DNA of 64,000 nucleotides from Sporosarcina luteola (GTDB lineage: Bacteria > Bacillota > Bacilli > Bacillales_A > Planococcaceae), in contig NZ_JAMBOK010000001.1 in assembly GCF_023715585.1 (NCBI RefSeq), forward strand, positions 620,001 through 684,000, given 5' to 3'. The translations under genes and the position numbers were made by a program. The notes below the pieces were generated by a model. It saw only the letters and a list, made by a program, of their open reading frames with translations, made no database searches and was not told the DNA's origin. This document shows positions 9,125 to 18,050 of the stretch, in pieces. Position 1 is the stretch's first letter, and each line of letters opens with the position of its first letter.

Positions 9125-10633
9125 TCATTTTTTGATCTGTTCCATTAAGACCTCTTTTGCTTTTAGCAATTGCGGATCTTCTTCACGGATTTTATTTCTC
9201 AGTTCATTCATCAAACCATATGTCGTATCGCCAACTAAAATGCCATCCGCTTTTAAGGACAATGCTTTTTGGAGTTCTGTGACAGCTATCTGCGTCGTTT
9301 GGTCGAACAGACCATCGATCTCTCCCGGATCATATCCGACAGCGCTCAGCATTTCCTCAGCTGTCTTGATAGCAGGTGATACCATTCCCTCTTTCATTTC
9401 CATTGACGGATCAAGGAATGGGAGCGTGGCGTAAGATGGGTACGGGACTTCGATGTCAGGCTCGATACCTTTTTCATGTATCCAGTTGCCATTCGGTGTT
9501 AACCATTTGGCTGTTGTCAATTTCAAGTTGGAACCGTCAGGCAAATCTTTTGGTGTCTGGACAGTTCCTTTCCCATATGTCTTAATGCCGATGAGAGGTA
9601 CATTTGCAGATTCTTTTAAAGCGCCTGCTAGTATTTCAGACGCAGAGGCACTGCCGTCATCAATAATTAATGTGACTGGGACCTGAACTTTCTTTCCATC
9701 AGATGCAACATATACTTCAGGATTCGTTCCTTTTCCTTCATATTGGAAAAGGTTTTTATCCTTTTCAACGAACAAATCAGATATATCGATTGCCGTGTTC
9801 AGCATGCCGCCTGGATTTTGACGCACATCCACGATCAGGCCTGCCATTCCCTTTTTTTCCATTTCATCCAAGGCCGCCAATAATTCATCATACGTATGTT
9901 CCGAAAAGCTTGTTATATGAATATGAGCTATGTTGTCATCAAGCATTTCCGCGTAGACAGTTTCAATCGGAATGACGTCTCTCTCAATTTTTACGTCAAA
10001 CGGTTCTCCAATTTCGCCTCGTCGGACAGAAAGTGTGACCGTTGTCCCCTTTTTCCCTCTAATAAGAAGGACTGCTTCCGATGAGGACATGCCCTGGATG
10101 CTTTTGCCGTCTACCGCGATGATCATGTCATTCGGCAAAAGACCTGCACGTTCCGCGGGCGAATTCTTTATCGGTGAAACGATATTAATATACCCGTTCA
10201 ATTCCTGTATCTCCGCGCCGATTCCTTCAAAACTTGAAGAAATACTCTCGGTTAATTGACGGGCCTCTTTTTCATTTAAGTAGTCCGAAAAAGGATCGCC
10301 AAGTGCTTCGATCATCCCATTAATTGCCCCATCGATAACTGCCGTTTCGTCAATTTCATTATAATAGTTCTTTTTCATTTCATCATAAGCTTCATACAGC
10401 TTCTTGAATTCCTTACGCTCCGCCGGGTTTTGAGGGCTGACTACTTCAACGACCTTATCTTCACCGGTCGTCAACGCAAAAAAAGTCACCGCGGCTGTTG
10501 CAAGAACGAGGCCGAATATGAGCATGACTAACGAGAACGGTTTCATTCGTATATATCGTTTTGCGGGCGGTTCATAGTTCGTTTCAACTTCAGGGCCGCC
10601 ATTTTTCTCTTTTTCGTCCATCCCATTCCCCAC
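9125..10633 (-). CDS. ctpA: S41 carboxy-terminal processing protease (CtpA/CtpB type)
   Basis: Membrane-anchored serine protease of 502 residues. One N-terminal transmembrane helix (~33-54), an S41 N-terminal helix region, a PDZ domain (~125-205), the protease core with Ser330 in DDGSASASEI and Lys355 in TYGKGTVQ (25 residues apart, as in Prc), and a C-terminal peptidoglycan-binding-like domain (~430-490). CtpB-type paralogues in Bacillus trim envelope substrates and SpoIVFA during sporulation; which role applies here is inference. The longest frame starts with GTG at 10633. ATG at 10621 is an alternative, and neither has a clear ribosome site. Confidence 0.9.
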   Translation of the reverse strand: MGNGMDEKEKNGGPEVETNYEPPAKRYIRMKPFSLVMLIFGLVLATAAVTFFALTTGEDKVVEVVSPQNPAERKEFKKLYEAYDEMKKNYYNEIDETAVIDGAINGMIEALGDPFSDYLNEKEARQLTESISSSFEGIGAEIQELNGYINIVSPIKNSPAERAGLLPNDMIIAVDGKSIQGMSSSEAVLLIRGKKGTTVTLSVRRGEIGEPFDVKIERDVIPIETVYAEMLDDNIAHIHITSFSEHTYDELLAALDEMEKKGMAGLIVDVRQNPGGMLNTAIDISDLFVEKDKNLFQYEGKGTNPEVYVASDGKKVQVPVTLIIDDGSASASEILAGALKESANVPLIGIKTYGKGTVQTPKDLPDGSNLKLTTAKWLTPNGNWIHEKGIEPDIEVPYPSYATLPFLDPSMEMKEGMVSPAIKTAEEMLSAVGYDPGEIDGLFDQTTQIAVTELQKALSLKADGILVGDTTYGLMNELRNKIREEDPQLLKAKEVLMEQIKK

Positions 10634-10660
10634 TTTCTTTCCCGTTATAACGGTTCATTC

Positions 10661-10694
10661 AAAAAAAAGACCGCCGTTGATGCAGCGAGCGGTC
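10661..10694 (-). terminator. deoD terminator
   Basis: On the minus strand GACCGC (rc of 10689-10694) pairs with GCGGTC (rc of 10669-10674), followed by eight T residues. It lies 14 bases beyond the deoD stop. Confidence 0.8.
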
Positions 10695-10707
10695 CTCCGT
10701 TGCATTA

Positions 10708-11409
10708 TTATTGAATAGCAGCTTCAAGCGCAACAACGATCATGTCATTGAATGTCGTCTGGCGTTCTTCGGCAGTTGTGACTTCCCCAGTTAGGATATG
10801 GTCGCTTACTGTCAATACCGCTAAAGCTTGTCTTCCGAATTTTGCAGCCAACGTATAGAGAGCGGCCGCTTCCATTTCAACTGCTAACACGCCGTATTGT
10901 GCAAGTTTTTCATGTTCAGCGTGTTCATTGTAGAAGAAATCTTCCGTATAAATGTTACCCACTTTCAACTCTAGACCCTTTTCCAAACCAGCGTTATAAG
11001 CCTTCAGCAATAAATCGAAATCTGCTGTCGGTGCATAGTCGACGCCGTTGAAAAACGTGCGGTTGATCGGTGAATTCGTTGTCGCACTTTGCGCTAATAT
11101 GACGTCGCGAACGTGCACGTCTTTTTGAATAGCACCGCAAGTTCCCACGCGGATCAGTTTCTGCACATCAAATTCTTGCATCAATTCATTGACATAAATA
11201 GAAATGGATGGCACACCCATTCCTGTTCCTTGAACAGATATGCGCTTCCCTTTATATGTTCCTGTGTATCCGAACATATTCCTCACTTCATTATACTGTG
11301 TTACATCTTCCAAGAATGTTTCTGCGATATATTTTGCACGCAATGGGTCTCCTGGAAGGAGAATCGTATCCGCAATATCGCCTTTTTTCGCATTAATATG
11401 TATGCTCAA
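10708..11409 (-). CDS. deoD: Purine-nucleoside phosphorylase, hexameric DeoD type
   Basis: Cytoplasmic enzyme that cleaves purine (deoxy)nucleosides with phosphate to base and (deoxy)ribose-1-phosphate in nucleoside salvage. 233 residues, near-identical in layout to Bacillus DeoD: N-terminal [12 protein letters not shown], phosphate-binding LLPGDPLRA at ~18-26, [18 protein letters not shown], and the substrate-site VEMEAAALY near 176-184. The start codon is TTG, read from the conserved N-terminus (MSIHI) with GAGG just upstream. Single gene with its own strong terminator; not linked here to drm or pupG. Confidence 0.95.
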   Translation of the reverse strand: MSIHINAKKGDIADTILLPGDPLRAKYIAETFLEDVTQYNEVRNMFGYTGTYKGKRISVQGTGMGVPSISIYVNELMQEFDVQKLIRVGTCGAIQKDVHVRDVILAQSATTNSPINRTFFNGVDYAPTADFDLLLKAYNAGLEKGLELKVGNIYTEDFFYNEHAEHEKLAQYGVLAVEMEAAALYTLAAKFGRQALAVLTVSDHILTGEVTTAEERQTTFNDMIVVALEAAIQ

Positions 11410-11489
11410 TGTACACGCCTCACTTTCAAATTTCTTTTCTAATCATACAGTTAATCATCATTTTATGCAATGAAGATGATGCTCCCGTC

Positions 11490-11711
11490 CTATTGGAACC
11501 GCTCTTTATACAATGTATACAATTCATCGAAAATGATGCTTGGCATTTCGGGATCCGCTTGTTCCTCCAAGTAACGGGAAAGCGGATCAAAGCCTTTTTC
11601 ATCTTTAGGGAAACTATGGTCATTGAAAACAGCTTCTGCAAAAACGGATTTTTCGTCGCCTTTCTTTCCTCCCCGGAAAGATAAGACAAATTGATAAAAC
11701 GAACGGTCCAT
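11490..11711 (-). CDS. yozE: YozE/UPF0346 SAM-like fold protein
   Basis: A 73-residue cytoplasmic protein of the YozE family (UPF0346), starting MDRSFYQFVLSFRGGK and containing the conserved FNDHSFPK and DPLSRYLEE segments. The fold is a SAM-like helical bundle; the function is unknown. The frame extends further upstream to 11855 but overlaps msrB; ATG at 11711, preceded by AGGAGGG at the right distance, gives the family length. It follows msrB by 13 bases and is probably the last gene of the msrA-msrB-yozE operon. Confidence 0.9.
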   Translation of the reverse strand: MDRSFYQFVLSFRGGKKGDEKSVFAEAVFNDHSFPKDEKGFDPLSRYLEEQADPEMPSIIFDELYTLYKERFQ

Positions 11712-11724
11712 CTTATCCCTCCTG

Positions 11725-12150
11725 TCAATCAGTAAATAAATGAGAGTACTTTTCGTAACCTTCTTCTTTGAGCTTATCTGCTGGGATAAATCGCAGAGCT
11801 GCAGAATTGATGCAATAGCGTAGACCAGCAGGCCCTGGACCATCAGGGAAAACATGTCCTAAATGGGAGTCCGCTGTTCGGCTCCGCACTTCAGTCCTCC
11901 GCATTCCATGGGTTGCATCGAAGTGCTCTGTCACTTCCTCGTCCTCAATAGGTTTCGTGAAGCTCGGCCAACCGCATCCTGCATCATATTTATCTTTGGA
12001 GCTGAACAGCGGTTCTCCCGAGACGATATCTACATAGATTCCATCTTCGTAATGATTATCAAATTCATTATTGAACGGCGGTTCTGTTCCGTTTTCCTGT
12101 GTCACGTAGTATTGCATGTCGGTCAGTTTCCTTTTAAGATCTTCACTCAT
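11725..12150 (-). CDS. msrB: Peptide-methionine (R)-S-oxide reductase
   Basis: Repairs the R epimer of methionine sulfoxide in proteins, using thioredoxin. 141 residues with catalytic Cys113 in RYCINSAAL, resolving Cys59 in AGCGWPSF, and the substrate-site HGM...[17 protein letters not shown]. The two CxxC zinc motifs found in many MsrB proteins are absent, as in B. subtilis MsrB. The ATG overlaps the msrA stop by 4 bases (12147-12150), so the two reductases are translationally coupled and together cover both sulfoxide epimers. Spx or PerR control is possible by analogy but no site was identified. Confidence 0.95.
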   Translation of the reverse strand: MSEDLKRKLTDMQYYVTQENGTEPPFNNEFDNHYEDGIYVDIVSGEPLFSSKDKYDAGCGWPSFTKPIEDEEVTEHFDATHGMRRTEVRSRTADSHLGHVFPDGPGPAGLRYCINSAALRFIPADKLKEEGYEKYSHLFTD

Positions 12151-12677
12151 GATTGATCACCCCAATGTTCAGTTTTGAATCGCTCCCGTCCCGATCCGAT
12201 CGAATAGCGTTCGTAATGGGAAGGGTTTTTCGCATAATAGTTCTGATGTCCTTCTTCGGCAGGATAGAATGGTTTGGCTTTCAAGATGTCGGTTTTGATC
12301 GGCTTAGTAAACTTGCCGGAAGAGGCAAGCTTCTGTTTCGATTTCATGGCTAGTTCTTCTTGTTCAGATGAGTGGGTGAAAATTGCTGTTTGGTACGATT
12401 CACCTCGATCGAAAAATTGTCCCCCTGCATCCGTCGGATCAATTTGCCGCCAGAAGATAGAGAGTAGCTCCTCATAGGAAATGATGGAATCGTTAAAGGT
12501 AATTTGAACAGCCTCCCGATGCCCAGTCGTATTTGTACAGACCAGTTCATATGACGGATTTTCAACATCCCCTCCCGTATATCCGGAAATGACAGATAAG
12601 ACACCGTCATACCGATCGAATGGCTTTACCATGCACCAGAAACACCCGCCGGCAAATGTCGCTTTTTGAATTGCCAA
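12147..12677 (-). CDS. msrA: Peptide-methionine (S)-S-oxide reductase
   Basis: Reduces the S epimer of methionine sulfoxide in proteins. 176 residues with the MsrA signature GGCFWC (catalytic Cys12, Cys15) at the N-terminus, [13 protein letters not shown] and the [18 protein letters not shown] segment. First gene of an msrA-msrB-yozE operon. Between it and the upstream ypmS gene lies a 99-base imperfect palindrome that could act as terminator for ypmS or as part of an interspersed repeat. Confidence 0.95.
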   Translation of the reverse strand: MAIQKATFAGGCFWCMVKPFDRYDGVLSVISGYTGGDVENPSYELVCTNTTGHREAVQITFNDSIISYEELLSIFWRQIDPTDAGGQFFDRGESYQTAIFTHSSEQEELAMKSKQKLASSGKFTKPIKTDILKAKPFYPAEEGHQNYYAKNPSHYERYSIGSGRERFKTEHWGDQS

Positions 12678-12705
12678 GTTTACCCCTCCTCATTTAGAAT
12701 GCGCA

Positions 12706-12804
12706 GGGCGCCCGACTAGAAACGACGGGCATAAGACGAAGATGCGAAGTGGCGCTCTTTGCCACGCAGCATATTCGACTTATGACCCCGAGTTTCTGGC
12801 GCCC
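12706..12804. repeat. 99-base imperfect palindrome (interspersed-repeat-like)
   Basis: GGGCGCC at 12706-12712 pairs with GGCGCCC at 12798-12804. Inside, blocks AGAAAC, CATAAG, CGAA, ATGC and GTGGC recur as reverse complements in the same order, giving a long hairpin with bulges and a 6-8 base apex. It fills the ypmS-msrA interval. The form resembles small palindromic repeats scattered in Bacillales genomes, but copy number cannot be checked here. Confidence 0.65.
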
Positions 12805-12815
12805 GAAGCTGGACC

Positions 12816-13394
12816 TCAGTCATTTGGAATCGTCACTTCGAGTTCAATATTATCATTCACAAGATCAACCGATTTAGCCCTCACTTGTAAATTACCTGCG
12901 ATTTCAAGCTCCGATAAGTGGATGAATATCTCTTCTTCTTTCGGTCTGACAATCATCCAGGGCGGCAGTTTGACCGAATCGCGCAATACGCTTAAAACGG
13001 TCGAAGGAGGAAGATTCAATTCTCCGATTTCCATTGAGGTTTGTTTCAACATTAAGTTCCCGTCCTGTAGAACAACCGGATCAAAATGCATCATAAGAGG
13101 AAATGTCATACCGAATGCTGTCAATTCGGAAAGAAGCATGACATCATCCTGCACTTCCATTGTTACAGGAAGCTTTTCACCCTTCATCGCTTTTCGGATA
13201 TAATTATTCGCGAGTGCCTCCAAGTCATTACGGGTCGCCTTGACGCTCAATACACTGCCCTTTGGGGAATATTGATTCAACGGTGGAAGCGGATCCGAAT
13301 CACCTGGTCCCTCAAGTAAAATCACTAATGCAATAATACCGGACACAATTATGCCGGCTAGCACGAAAAATGCTACTTTCCAATAATTCACCAA
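12816..13394 (-). CDS. ypmS: YpmS family membrane-anchored protein (DUF2140)
   Basis: 192-residue protein with one N-terminal transmembrane helix (~8-28) and an extracytoplasmic domain of the YpmS/DUF2140 family (LSVKATRNDLEALANNYIRKA... and ...SPIPLMMHFDPVVL-like strands). Function unknown. In Bacillus it is always beside ypmR, as here (9-base gap after the ypmR stop), and before msrB/msrA. The longest frame starts at TTG 13394; GTG at 13391 is 7 bases from GAGGTG and may be the real start. Confidence 0.87.
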   Translation of the reverse strand: MVNYWKVAFFVLAGIIVSGIIALVILLEGPGDSDPLPPLNQYSPKGSVLSVKATRNDLEALANNYIRKAMKGEKLPVTMEVQDDVMLLSELTAFGMTFPLMMHFDPVVLQDGNLMLKQTSMEIGELNLPPSTVLSVLRDSVKLPPWMIVRPKEEEIFIHLSELEIAGNLQVRAKSVDLVNDNIELEVTIPND

Positions 13395-13403
13395 CGGTCA
13401 CCT

Positions 13404-14216
13404 CTACATATCCAATTTTCCATCCGACAATTCCGTCAAACCGCATTGATCGATCTTTTCGATAAAGCGATTTGCCATCGATTCATAACCTTTCGCATTT
13501 GGATGAAAAAAATCGGAGTGGTATACCATGTTTTCATTGCTTACAAATAAGTCGACGACAGGTACGAAACAGGCTTTGCCGTCCATGATCGCCTGAATTT
13601 CAATTGCTTCATTCCAATCATCGATGACTGTTTCAAATTCATTCGCTTCATCGGTGACAATGGATAGCGGATTGTATAAGCCCGCAACGACGATGACTGC
13701 ATCCCCGTTCAATCCGCGTATCATCTTAAATATTTCATCGAGTCGATTTTCAAACTTACCCAATTCGGCATAAAATGGCTTTGCGGTCAAATTGAAAAGA
13801 TTCGCCTTAACGACTTTCATCATGTCATTCCCGCCGATTGTCATATAGATGACGTCCGCCTTTTTAATTTGTGCCTGGATGTCTTCTTTTTCCAGTTGGT
13901 TGATCAATTGGTCGCTGCGCCTGCCTCTTTTGGCCAGGTTTATCGAATTGATCTCTTCAACACCTTTCCAATCATTCATTGCAAGTGCAACACGACCGAA
14001 ATATCCGCTTCTCTTCAGCTCGTCCCCCACCCCTTGGGTAAGTGAATCCCCAAGGCCGATGACCGTGACAGGTTCCGGAATGAAGTAGTCTGGGATTCGA
14101 TAGTCCGATAGTGCCAAGCCTTCCCTTTCGGAAAATGAAGTTGTCTCATATATGGCATTTTCCTGGCATCCTGTTAAAACGAATGAGAAGACGATCAATA
14201 AGAAAATTCTTCTCAT
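13404..14216 (-). CDS. ypmR: SGNH/GDSL-family lipoprotein hydrolase YpmR
   Basis: Putative surface esterase/lipase of about 270 residues. Lipoprotein signal with lipobox VLTGC (Cys ~17), then SGNH blocks: block I GLGDSLTQG (nucleophile Ser), block III GGND, and block V YHSDFFHPNAKG with catalytic Asp/His. It acts outside the membrane; the substrate is unknown. The open frame reaches 14300 but overlaps degV. ATG at 14216 (or GTG at 14222) follows AAGGGG at a usable spacing and gives a proper signal peptide. Pairing with ypmS is conserved in Bacillus. Confidence 0.88.
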   Translation of the reverse strand: MRRIFLLIVFSFVLTGCQENAIYETTSFSEREGLALSDYRIPDYFIPEPVTVIGLGDSLTQGVGDELKRSGYFGRVALAMNDWKGVEEINSINLAKRGRRSDQLINQLEKEDIQAQIKKADVIYMTIGGNDMMKVVKANLFNLTAKPFYAELGKFENRLDEIFKMIRGLNGDAVIVVAGLYNPLSIVTDEANEFETVIDDWNEAIEIQAIMDGKACFVPVVDLFVSNENMVYHSDFFHPNAKGYESMANRFIEKIDQCGLTELSDGKLDM

Positions 14217-14262
14217 AAACACAGTTCCCCTTTTATTAGAATTTGAACCGCCTGCCAAGTGA

Positions 14263-15102
14263 TCAGTCGGTATAATACATGAATCCGATAGCTCCTTCAC
14301 CCGTATGTGTACTGATAATCGGGGAAGTGAAGGAGAATTTGACGTCTTTCCAGCCTGATTCTTCCATTAGCTGCATAAGCGGTTCAGCCATTGCCATTCC
14401 ATTCGCATGAGAGATGCCGATTGAACGGATGATTTTGCCTGCCGTCTCTTCTTTGAAGGATTTGAAAAGTTGTGAGACGACCTGCTTATGGCTGCGTGCT
14501 TTGCCAACTGGCGTGTAGACGCCGTCTTGCAAAGTTGCAATCGGCTTGATGTTTAATAGAGAACCGATGAGCGCTTTTCCTTTTCCGATGCGTCCGCCTT
14601 TCACGAGGTTATCCAGCATATCGACAACAACGAATAGAGTAGTGTTTTTACGAACATCCACCAATCTTTTCACAATCTCTTCCACACTTTTTCCTTCACT
14701 GGCCATTTTGGCAGCTTCCACGACTTGAAACGTCAAAGCATGTGAAATAAACATAGAATCAATGACAGTCACCTTCGAATCGGTCATTTCAGCAGCAGCT
14801 TCTGCAGATTTCACAGTTCCACTCATCCCGCCAGTCATATGGATGGATATGATTTCACTTCCATCTTCGCCAAGGCGGTCATACAGTTGTTTGAAAACGC
14901 CGGCAGCAGGCTGTGAACTCTTTGGAAGATCTTTGGTCTCTTTCATTTTTTCAATGAAAGACTCTGGCTGTAAATCGATTCCATCGATATACGTTTTTCC
15001 ATCAATATGAATTGTTAGCGGTACAACGTGTATATCATATTGGTCAGTATAATTTTCTATTAAATCCGCTGTGGAGTCCGTGACAATATGAATTTTCTTC
15101 AA
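14263..15102 (-). CDS. DegV family fatty-acid-binding protein
   Basis: About 279 residues. DegV/FakB-like two-domain protein: N-terminal IHIVTDSTADL, the SSQPAAG segment around residue 80, and GGMSGTV further on, with the C-terminal helper domain ending SPIISTHTGEGAIG. FakB-type proteins carry a fatty acid to the FakA kinase for phosphorylation; specificity is not evident. GTG at 15111 sits inside the ribosome site, whereas TTG at 15102 is 8 bases beyond AAGGAAG and is preferred. Transcribed divergently from the hemolysin III gene. Confidence 0.88.
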   Translation of the reverse strand: MKKIHIVTDSTADLIENYTDQYDIHVVPLTIHIDGKTYIDGIDLQPESFIEKMKETKDLPKSSQPAAGVFKQLYDRLGEDGSEIISIHMTGGMSGTVKSAEAAAEMTDSKVTVIDSMFISHALTFQVVEAAKMASEGKSVEEIVKRLVDVRKNTTLFVVVDMLDNLVKGGRIGKGKALIGSLLNIKPIATLQDGVYTPVGKARSHKQVVSQLFKSFKEETAGKIIRSIGISHANGMAMAEPLMQLMEESGWKDVKFSFTSPIISTHTGEGAIGFMYYTD

Positions 15103-15173
15103 GTTTAGCACTTCCTTTATTGTATTGGCGCAGTCATGGTATGTTAGGATTGTTACTGCAAGGAGGTTTTATG

Positions 15174-15809
15174 ATGTCCGAAGCTTTTGATTATAAAAAC
15201 CCAAGAGAGGAACTTTGGAATGCAATCACTCACGGCATTGGATTGGCATTGAGCATTCCAGCCCTTGTATTGCTCATAATTGCAGGAATTAAACATGGCA
15301 GTGAAACCGCGGTAGTCAGTTTCACCATTTTCGGAGTGTCAATGGTGCTCTTGTTCCTAATGAGCACACTCCTACACAGTATGCCTGTAAACCTGAAACA
15401 ATTGTTTTCCATCTTTGATCATTCCGCGATTTATATCCTAATCGCAGGCACATACACGCCATTTCTACTGGTCACCATCAAAGGAGCCCTCGGATGGTCA
15501 CTTTTGGGAGTCATCTGGGGACTTGCCATTGCTGGAATACTTTTCAAAGTATTTTTCATCCATAAATACGAAGCCGTTTCTCTCGTATTCTATATTGTGA
15601 TGGGCTGGTTGATCGTTTCAGCCATTAAACCTTTATACATCAATTTGCCGATTGAAGGCTTCGTATTATTAGTGATCGGCGGATTCCTCTACACATTCGG
15701 TTCGATTTTCTATGCATGGAGGAAGATCCCTTTCAATCACGCAATCTGGCATATCTTTGTCATCGCCGGCAGCGCTTCGATGTTTTTCAGCGTCCTTCTT
15801 TATGTATGA
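15174..15809 (+). CDS. Hemolysin III / PAQR-family membrane protein
   Basis: 211-residue seven-helix membrane protein of the HlyIII/PAQR family (YqfA/YplQ). Signatures: N-terminal REELWNAITHGIG, STLLHSMP (conserved Ser/His), FDHSAIYILIAGTYTPF and C-terminal NHAIWHIFVIAGSA, which supply the conserved Asp/His metal-site residues. The name reflects one reported cytolysin; B. subtilis YplQ is linked to membrane energetics, so a hemolytic role should not be assumed. AGGAGG (15161-15166) is 4 bases from ATG 15171 and 7 from ATG 15174; the latter is chosen. Confidence 0.9.
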   Translation: MSEAFDYKNPREELWNAITHGIGLALSIPALVLLIIAGIKHGSETAVVSFTIFGVSMVLLFLMSTLLHSMPVNLKQLFSIFDHSAIYILIAGTYTPFLLVTIKGALGWSLLGVIWGLAIAGILFKVFFIHKYEAVSLVFYIVMGWLIVSAIKPLYINLPIEGFVLLVIGGFLYTFGSIFYAWRKIPFNHAIWHIFVIAGSASMFFSVLLYV

Positions 15810-15821
15810 GGACGCTTTTTT
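15789..15821 (+). terminator. Terminator overlapping the end of the hemolysin III gene
   Basis: AGCGTCCT (15789-15796) pairs with AGGACGCT (15809-15816), followed by TTTTTT. The left arm lies in the last codons of the gene and the right arm includes its stop. It faces the convergent dfrA gene. Confidence 0.75.
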
Positions 15822-15823
15822 AT

Positions 15824-16309
15824 TTATTTCTGTGTCTTATCATATATCAAATACGAATACGGTATCCCATCTTCAGTAAATTGGTCAGCCGATTGTGAGA
15901 CCACCTTCCAACTGCCGTCAATTTCAGGGAAAAACGTATCCCCTTCAAACTCTTTCCGGATGACCGTTATGTATAAACGATCAGCAATATCCATCGTTAA
16001 GTTAAAGATTTCGGCACCACCGATAATTACAACTTCATCGGAGTACGATTTCCCTCGTTCAATAGCTTTGTGGAGATCATGGAACACTTCTGCTCCCTCA
16101 GCTTCAAAATCTTTGTTGTGGGTGACGATAATATTCAATCGCCCTGGCAACGGCCTACCGATTGATTCAAACGTTTTTCTTCCCATAACCATGGCCTTGC
16201 CCATCGTTACTTTTTTAAAGTACTTCAACTCTTCCGGGATATGCCACGGCATTTTATTATCAATGCCGATCACCCGGTTAAGATCATAAGCTACAAGTAA
16301 AGAAATCAT
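15824..16309 (-). CDS. dfrA: Dihydrofolate reductase
   Basis: NADPH-dependent reduction of dihydrofolate to tetrahydrofolate, regenerating the cofactor consumed by thymidylate synthase. 161 residues; N-terminal ISLLVAYDLNRVIGIDNKMPWHI includes the catalytic Asp-containing loop, then MVMGRKTFESIGRPLPGR and VIIGGAEIFNL. Good AGAGGATG ribosome site. Downstream of thyA, as in Bacillus, but an interspersed GC-rich repeat now separates the two genes by 234 bases. Confidence 0.96.
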   Translation of the reverse strand: MISLLVAYDLNRVIGIDNKMPWHIPEELKYFKKVTMGKAMVMGRKTFESIGRPLPGRLNIIVTHNKDFEAEGAEVFHDLHKAIERGKSYSDEVVIIGGAEIFNLTMDIADRLYITVIRKEFEGDTFFPEIDGSWKVVSQSADQFTEDGIPYSYLIYDKTQK

Positions 16310-16351
16310 AGTATCATCCTCTATTCTTTTACATCTATATAGTTTACACGA

Positions 16352-16472
16352 CAGTAGCTTTCCGTTTCAGGCGGACGCTTTCCGCGGGCATGGCTTCAAT
16401 CTCCTCGTCGCTTTGCTCCTGCGGGGCTTTCAGCTCATGCTTTTCCCGCTGGAGTCGCCGCCTTCCACTCCA
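16352..16472. repeat. GC-rich interspersed repeat between thyA and dfrA
   Basis: About 120 bases much richer in G+C than the surroundings (GTTTCAGGCGGACGCTTTCC ... GGAGTCGCCGCCTTCCACTC). Blocks of this kind recur in intergenic regions of many Bacillales genomes. It gives rise to a spurious open frame (16344-16547) with arginine-rich low-complexity translation and no ribosome site. Element function is unknown. Confidence 0.65.
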
Positions 16473-16543
16473 ATCAACTTTAGTCATATTGACCAATTCA
16501 TTTGTGCTTCTAATGTAGACACCAGACTCCCTACTATTTTGTT

Positions 16544-17485
16544 TCACACTGCAATTGGAGCCTTTATTCTCGGATATGGATCATAGCCTTCAACCGCAAT
16601 ATCATCAATGGTCAATTCAAAAATGGATTTACCGTCCGTATTCAATTTCAATGTAGGCAGTTTTTTCGGTGTCCTTGATAATTGTTCCTTAACTTGTTCC
16701 ATATGGTTCAGATAAATATGTGCATCCCCTAGCGTATGGATGAATTCACCGACTTCCAAATTACATTCATGTGCAATCAGATGGACAAGCAATGCGTATG
16801 ATGCAATGTTGAATGGCACACCAAGGAAGACATCACCGCTTCTTTGATAGAGCTGGCAAGAAAGTTTGCCGTTTGCAACGTAAAACTGAAATAATGCATG
16901 GCAAGGCGGCAAAGCCATTTCATTCACTTCAGATGGATTCCAGGCAGTGACAAGATGTCTGCGGGAATCAGGGTTTCGTTTTATCCCCTCAATCAACTGT
17001 TCAATCTGATCGATAACTCCTTCTCCCGCATTCCACGACCTCCACTGCTTTCCGTATATCGGTCCTAGGTCTCCATATTTCGCCGCAAATTCATCGTCTT
17101 CAAGAATCCGTTTTTTATAAGCGGCCATTTCCTCTTTATATGTATTTGCGAACTCCTCATCATGAAGACTGCGCCTTCCGAAATCAGTCATATCCGGTCC
17201 ATTATACTCCGCGCTTTTCACCCATCGTTCAAAACCCCACTCATCCCAGATCGGATTCCGGTCGTTGATCAACGTCCGTAAAGATGTGTCGCCTTTTAGA
17301 AACCATAGTAATTCTGAAGCAATCAGGCGGAATGCTGTTTTTTTCGTCGTCATCAACGGGAATCCCTCTTGGAGATCGTATCTCATTTGATAGCCAAAAA
17401 CGCTAATTGTTCCAGTTCCCGTTCGATCCTCTTTCACAGTCCCTGTTTCAAGGATATGGGAGCATAAATCCAAATATTGTTTCAT
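16544..17485 (-). CDS. thyA: Thymidylate synthase
   Basis: Converts dUMP and methylene-tetrahydrofolate to dTMP and dihydrofolate. 313 residues, i.e. the long form with an insertion near residues 90-140 as in Lactobacillus casei, rather than the ~264-residue B. subtilis ThyB form. Motifs: DRTGTGT(I) near 20, [16 protein letters not shown], catalytic Cys in [26 protein letters not shown], and C-terminal AV. AAGGAGG ribosome site. It works with dfrA downstream. Confidence 0.97.
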   Translation of the reverse strand: MKQYLDLCSHILETGTVKEDRTGTGTISVFGYQMRYDLQEGFPLMTTKKTAFRLIASELLWFLKGDTSLRTLINDRNPIWDEWGFERWVKSAEYNGPDMTDFGRRSLHDEEFANTYKEEMAAYKKRILEDDEFAAKYGDLGPIYGKQWRSWNAGEGVIDQIEQLIEGIKRNPDSRRHLVTAWNPSEVNEMALPPCHALFQFYVANGKLSCQLYQRSGDVFLGVPFNIASYALLVHLIAHECNLEVGEFIHTLGDAHIYLNHMEQVKEQLSRTPKKLPTLKLNTDGKSIFELTIDDIAVEGYDPYPRIKAPIAV

Positions 17486-17541
17486 TGTCTAATCCTCCTT
17501 GTTCTTACTATGAAGTATAGCAAAAATAGTGGTTTGAACAT

Positions 17542-17600
17542 AAAAAAACGTCCTTCCTGCAATGGATAATACTAACTCCTATTACATCAAGGACTTTTTT
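17542..17600. terminator. Possible terminator with long loop upstream of thyA
   Basis: AAAAAA-C-GTCCTT (17542-17554) faces AAGGACTTTTTT (17589-17600) with a loop of about 34 bases. The A and T runs allow it to work in either direction. The long loop makes this uncertain. Confidence 0.35.
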
Positions 17601-17741
17601 GACAGGTTTTAAATCAATTTTTAAGGTAATATGATCTGCACGTCAATCTTTCAGACGCTTTCTTACCTGTCAAGTGCTTTACTAGTTTCTTTTCTGCTTA
17701 AATGAATTAAAGGCGCAGAGTTCTGTCAATATACTGTTGCT

Positions 17742-17885
17742 CTCCGTTCTAGTCGCACGCTTTCCGGGTGGGGGGCGGGTGCTGAGCCTCCTCGTTCGCT
17801 TCGCTCCCTGCGGGGACTCACCCGTCCCGCAAATCCCCAGGAAAAGCGAAGCGTTGAGAGCACATCTTTGCACTTCGGCGCCTTT
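17742..17885. repeat. Second GC-rich interspersed repeat, upstream of thyA
   Basis: About 140 bases of high G+C with internal complementary blocks (GGCGGGTGCTGAGCC versus GACTCACCCGTCC; AAGCGAAGCG near the right end, CGCTTCGC inside). Style resembles the element between thyA and dfrA, though the two are not identical. It yields an artefactual arginine-rich frame. Confidence 0.55.
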
Positions 17886-18008
17886 CACTTCAAGCAACTA
17901 AGTGATAATATATGAAAAATTCTATTGTAAAGCGCTTCTCAGAGACATGAAGCAATGCCCCCTGAAAGCAGAGCACCGTTTCCTAAGAATGCCCAAATTT
18001 TCTCAAAA

Positions 18009-18050
18009 AGAAAAGAGGCTGTCCCAAAAGTCAGTTTTCATCGACTTTCC
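18009..18050 (-). terminator. Hairpin after ypjP fused to an IS-end-like GGGACAGCCTC tail
   Basis: Minus strand: AAAGTC-N10-GACTTT hairpin followed by TGGGACAGCCTCTTTTCTTTTT. The GGGACAGCCTC motif is common in IS-associated or terminator-like repeats of Bacillaceae. It could terminate ypjP transcription. Confidence 0.4.

Noticed and set aside
16344..16547. 67-codon arginine-rich open frame between thyA and dfrA
   Set aside because: It arises from the GC-rich interspersed repeat, has no ribosome site, and overlaps the thyA end; the composition is that of a repeat, not a gene.
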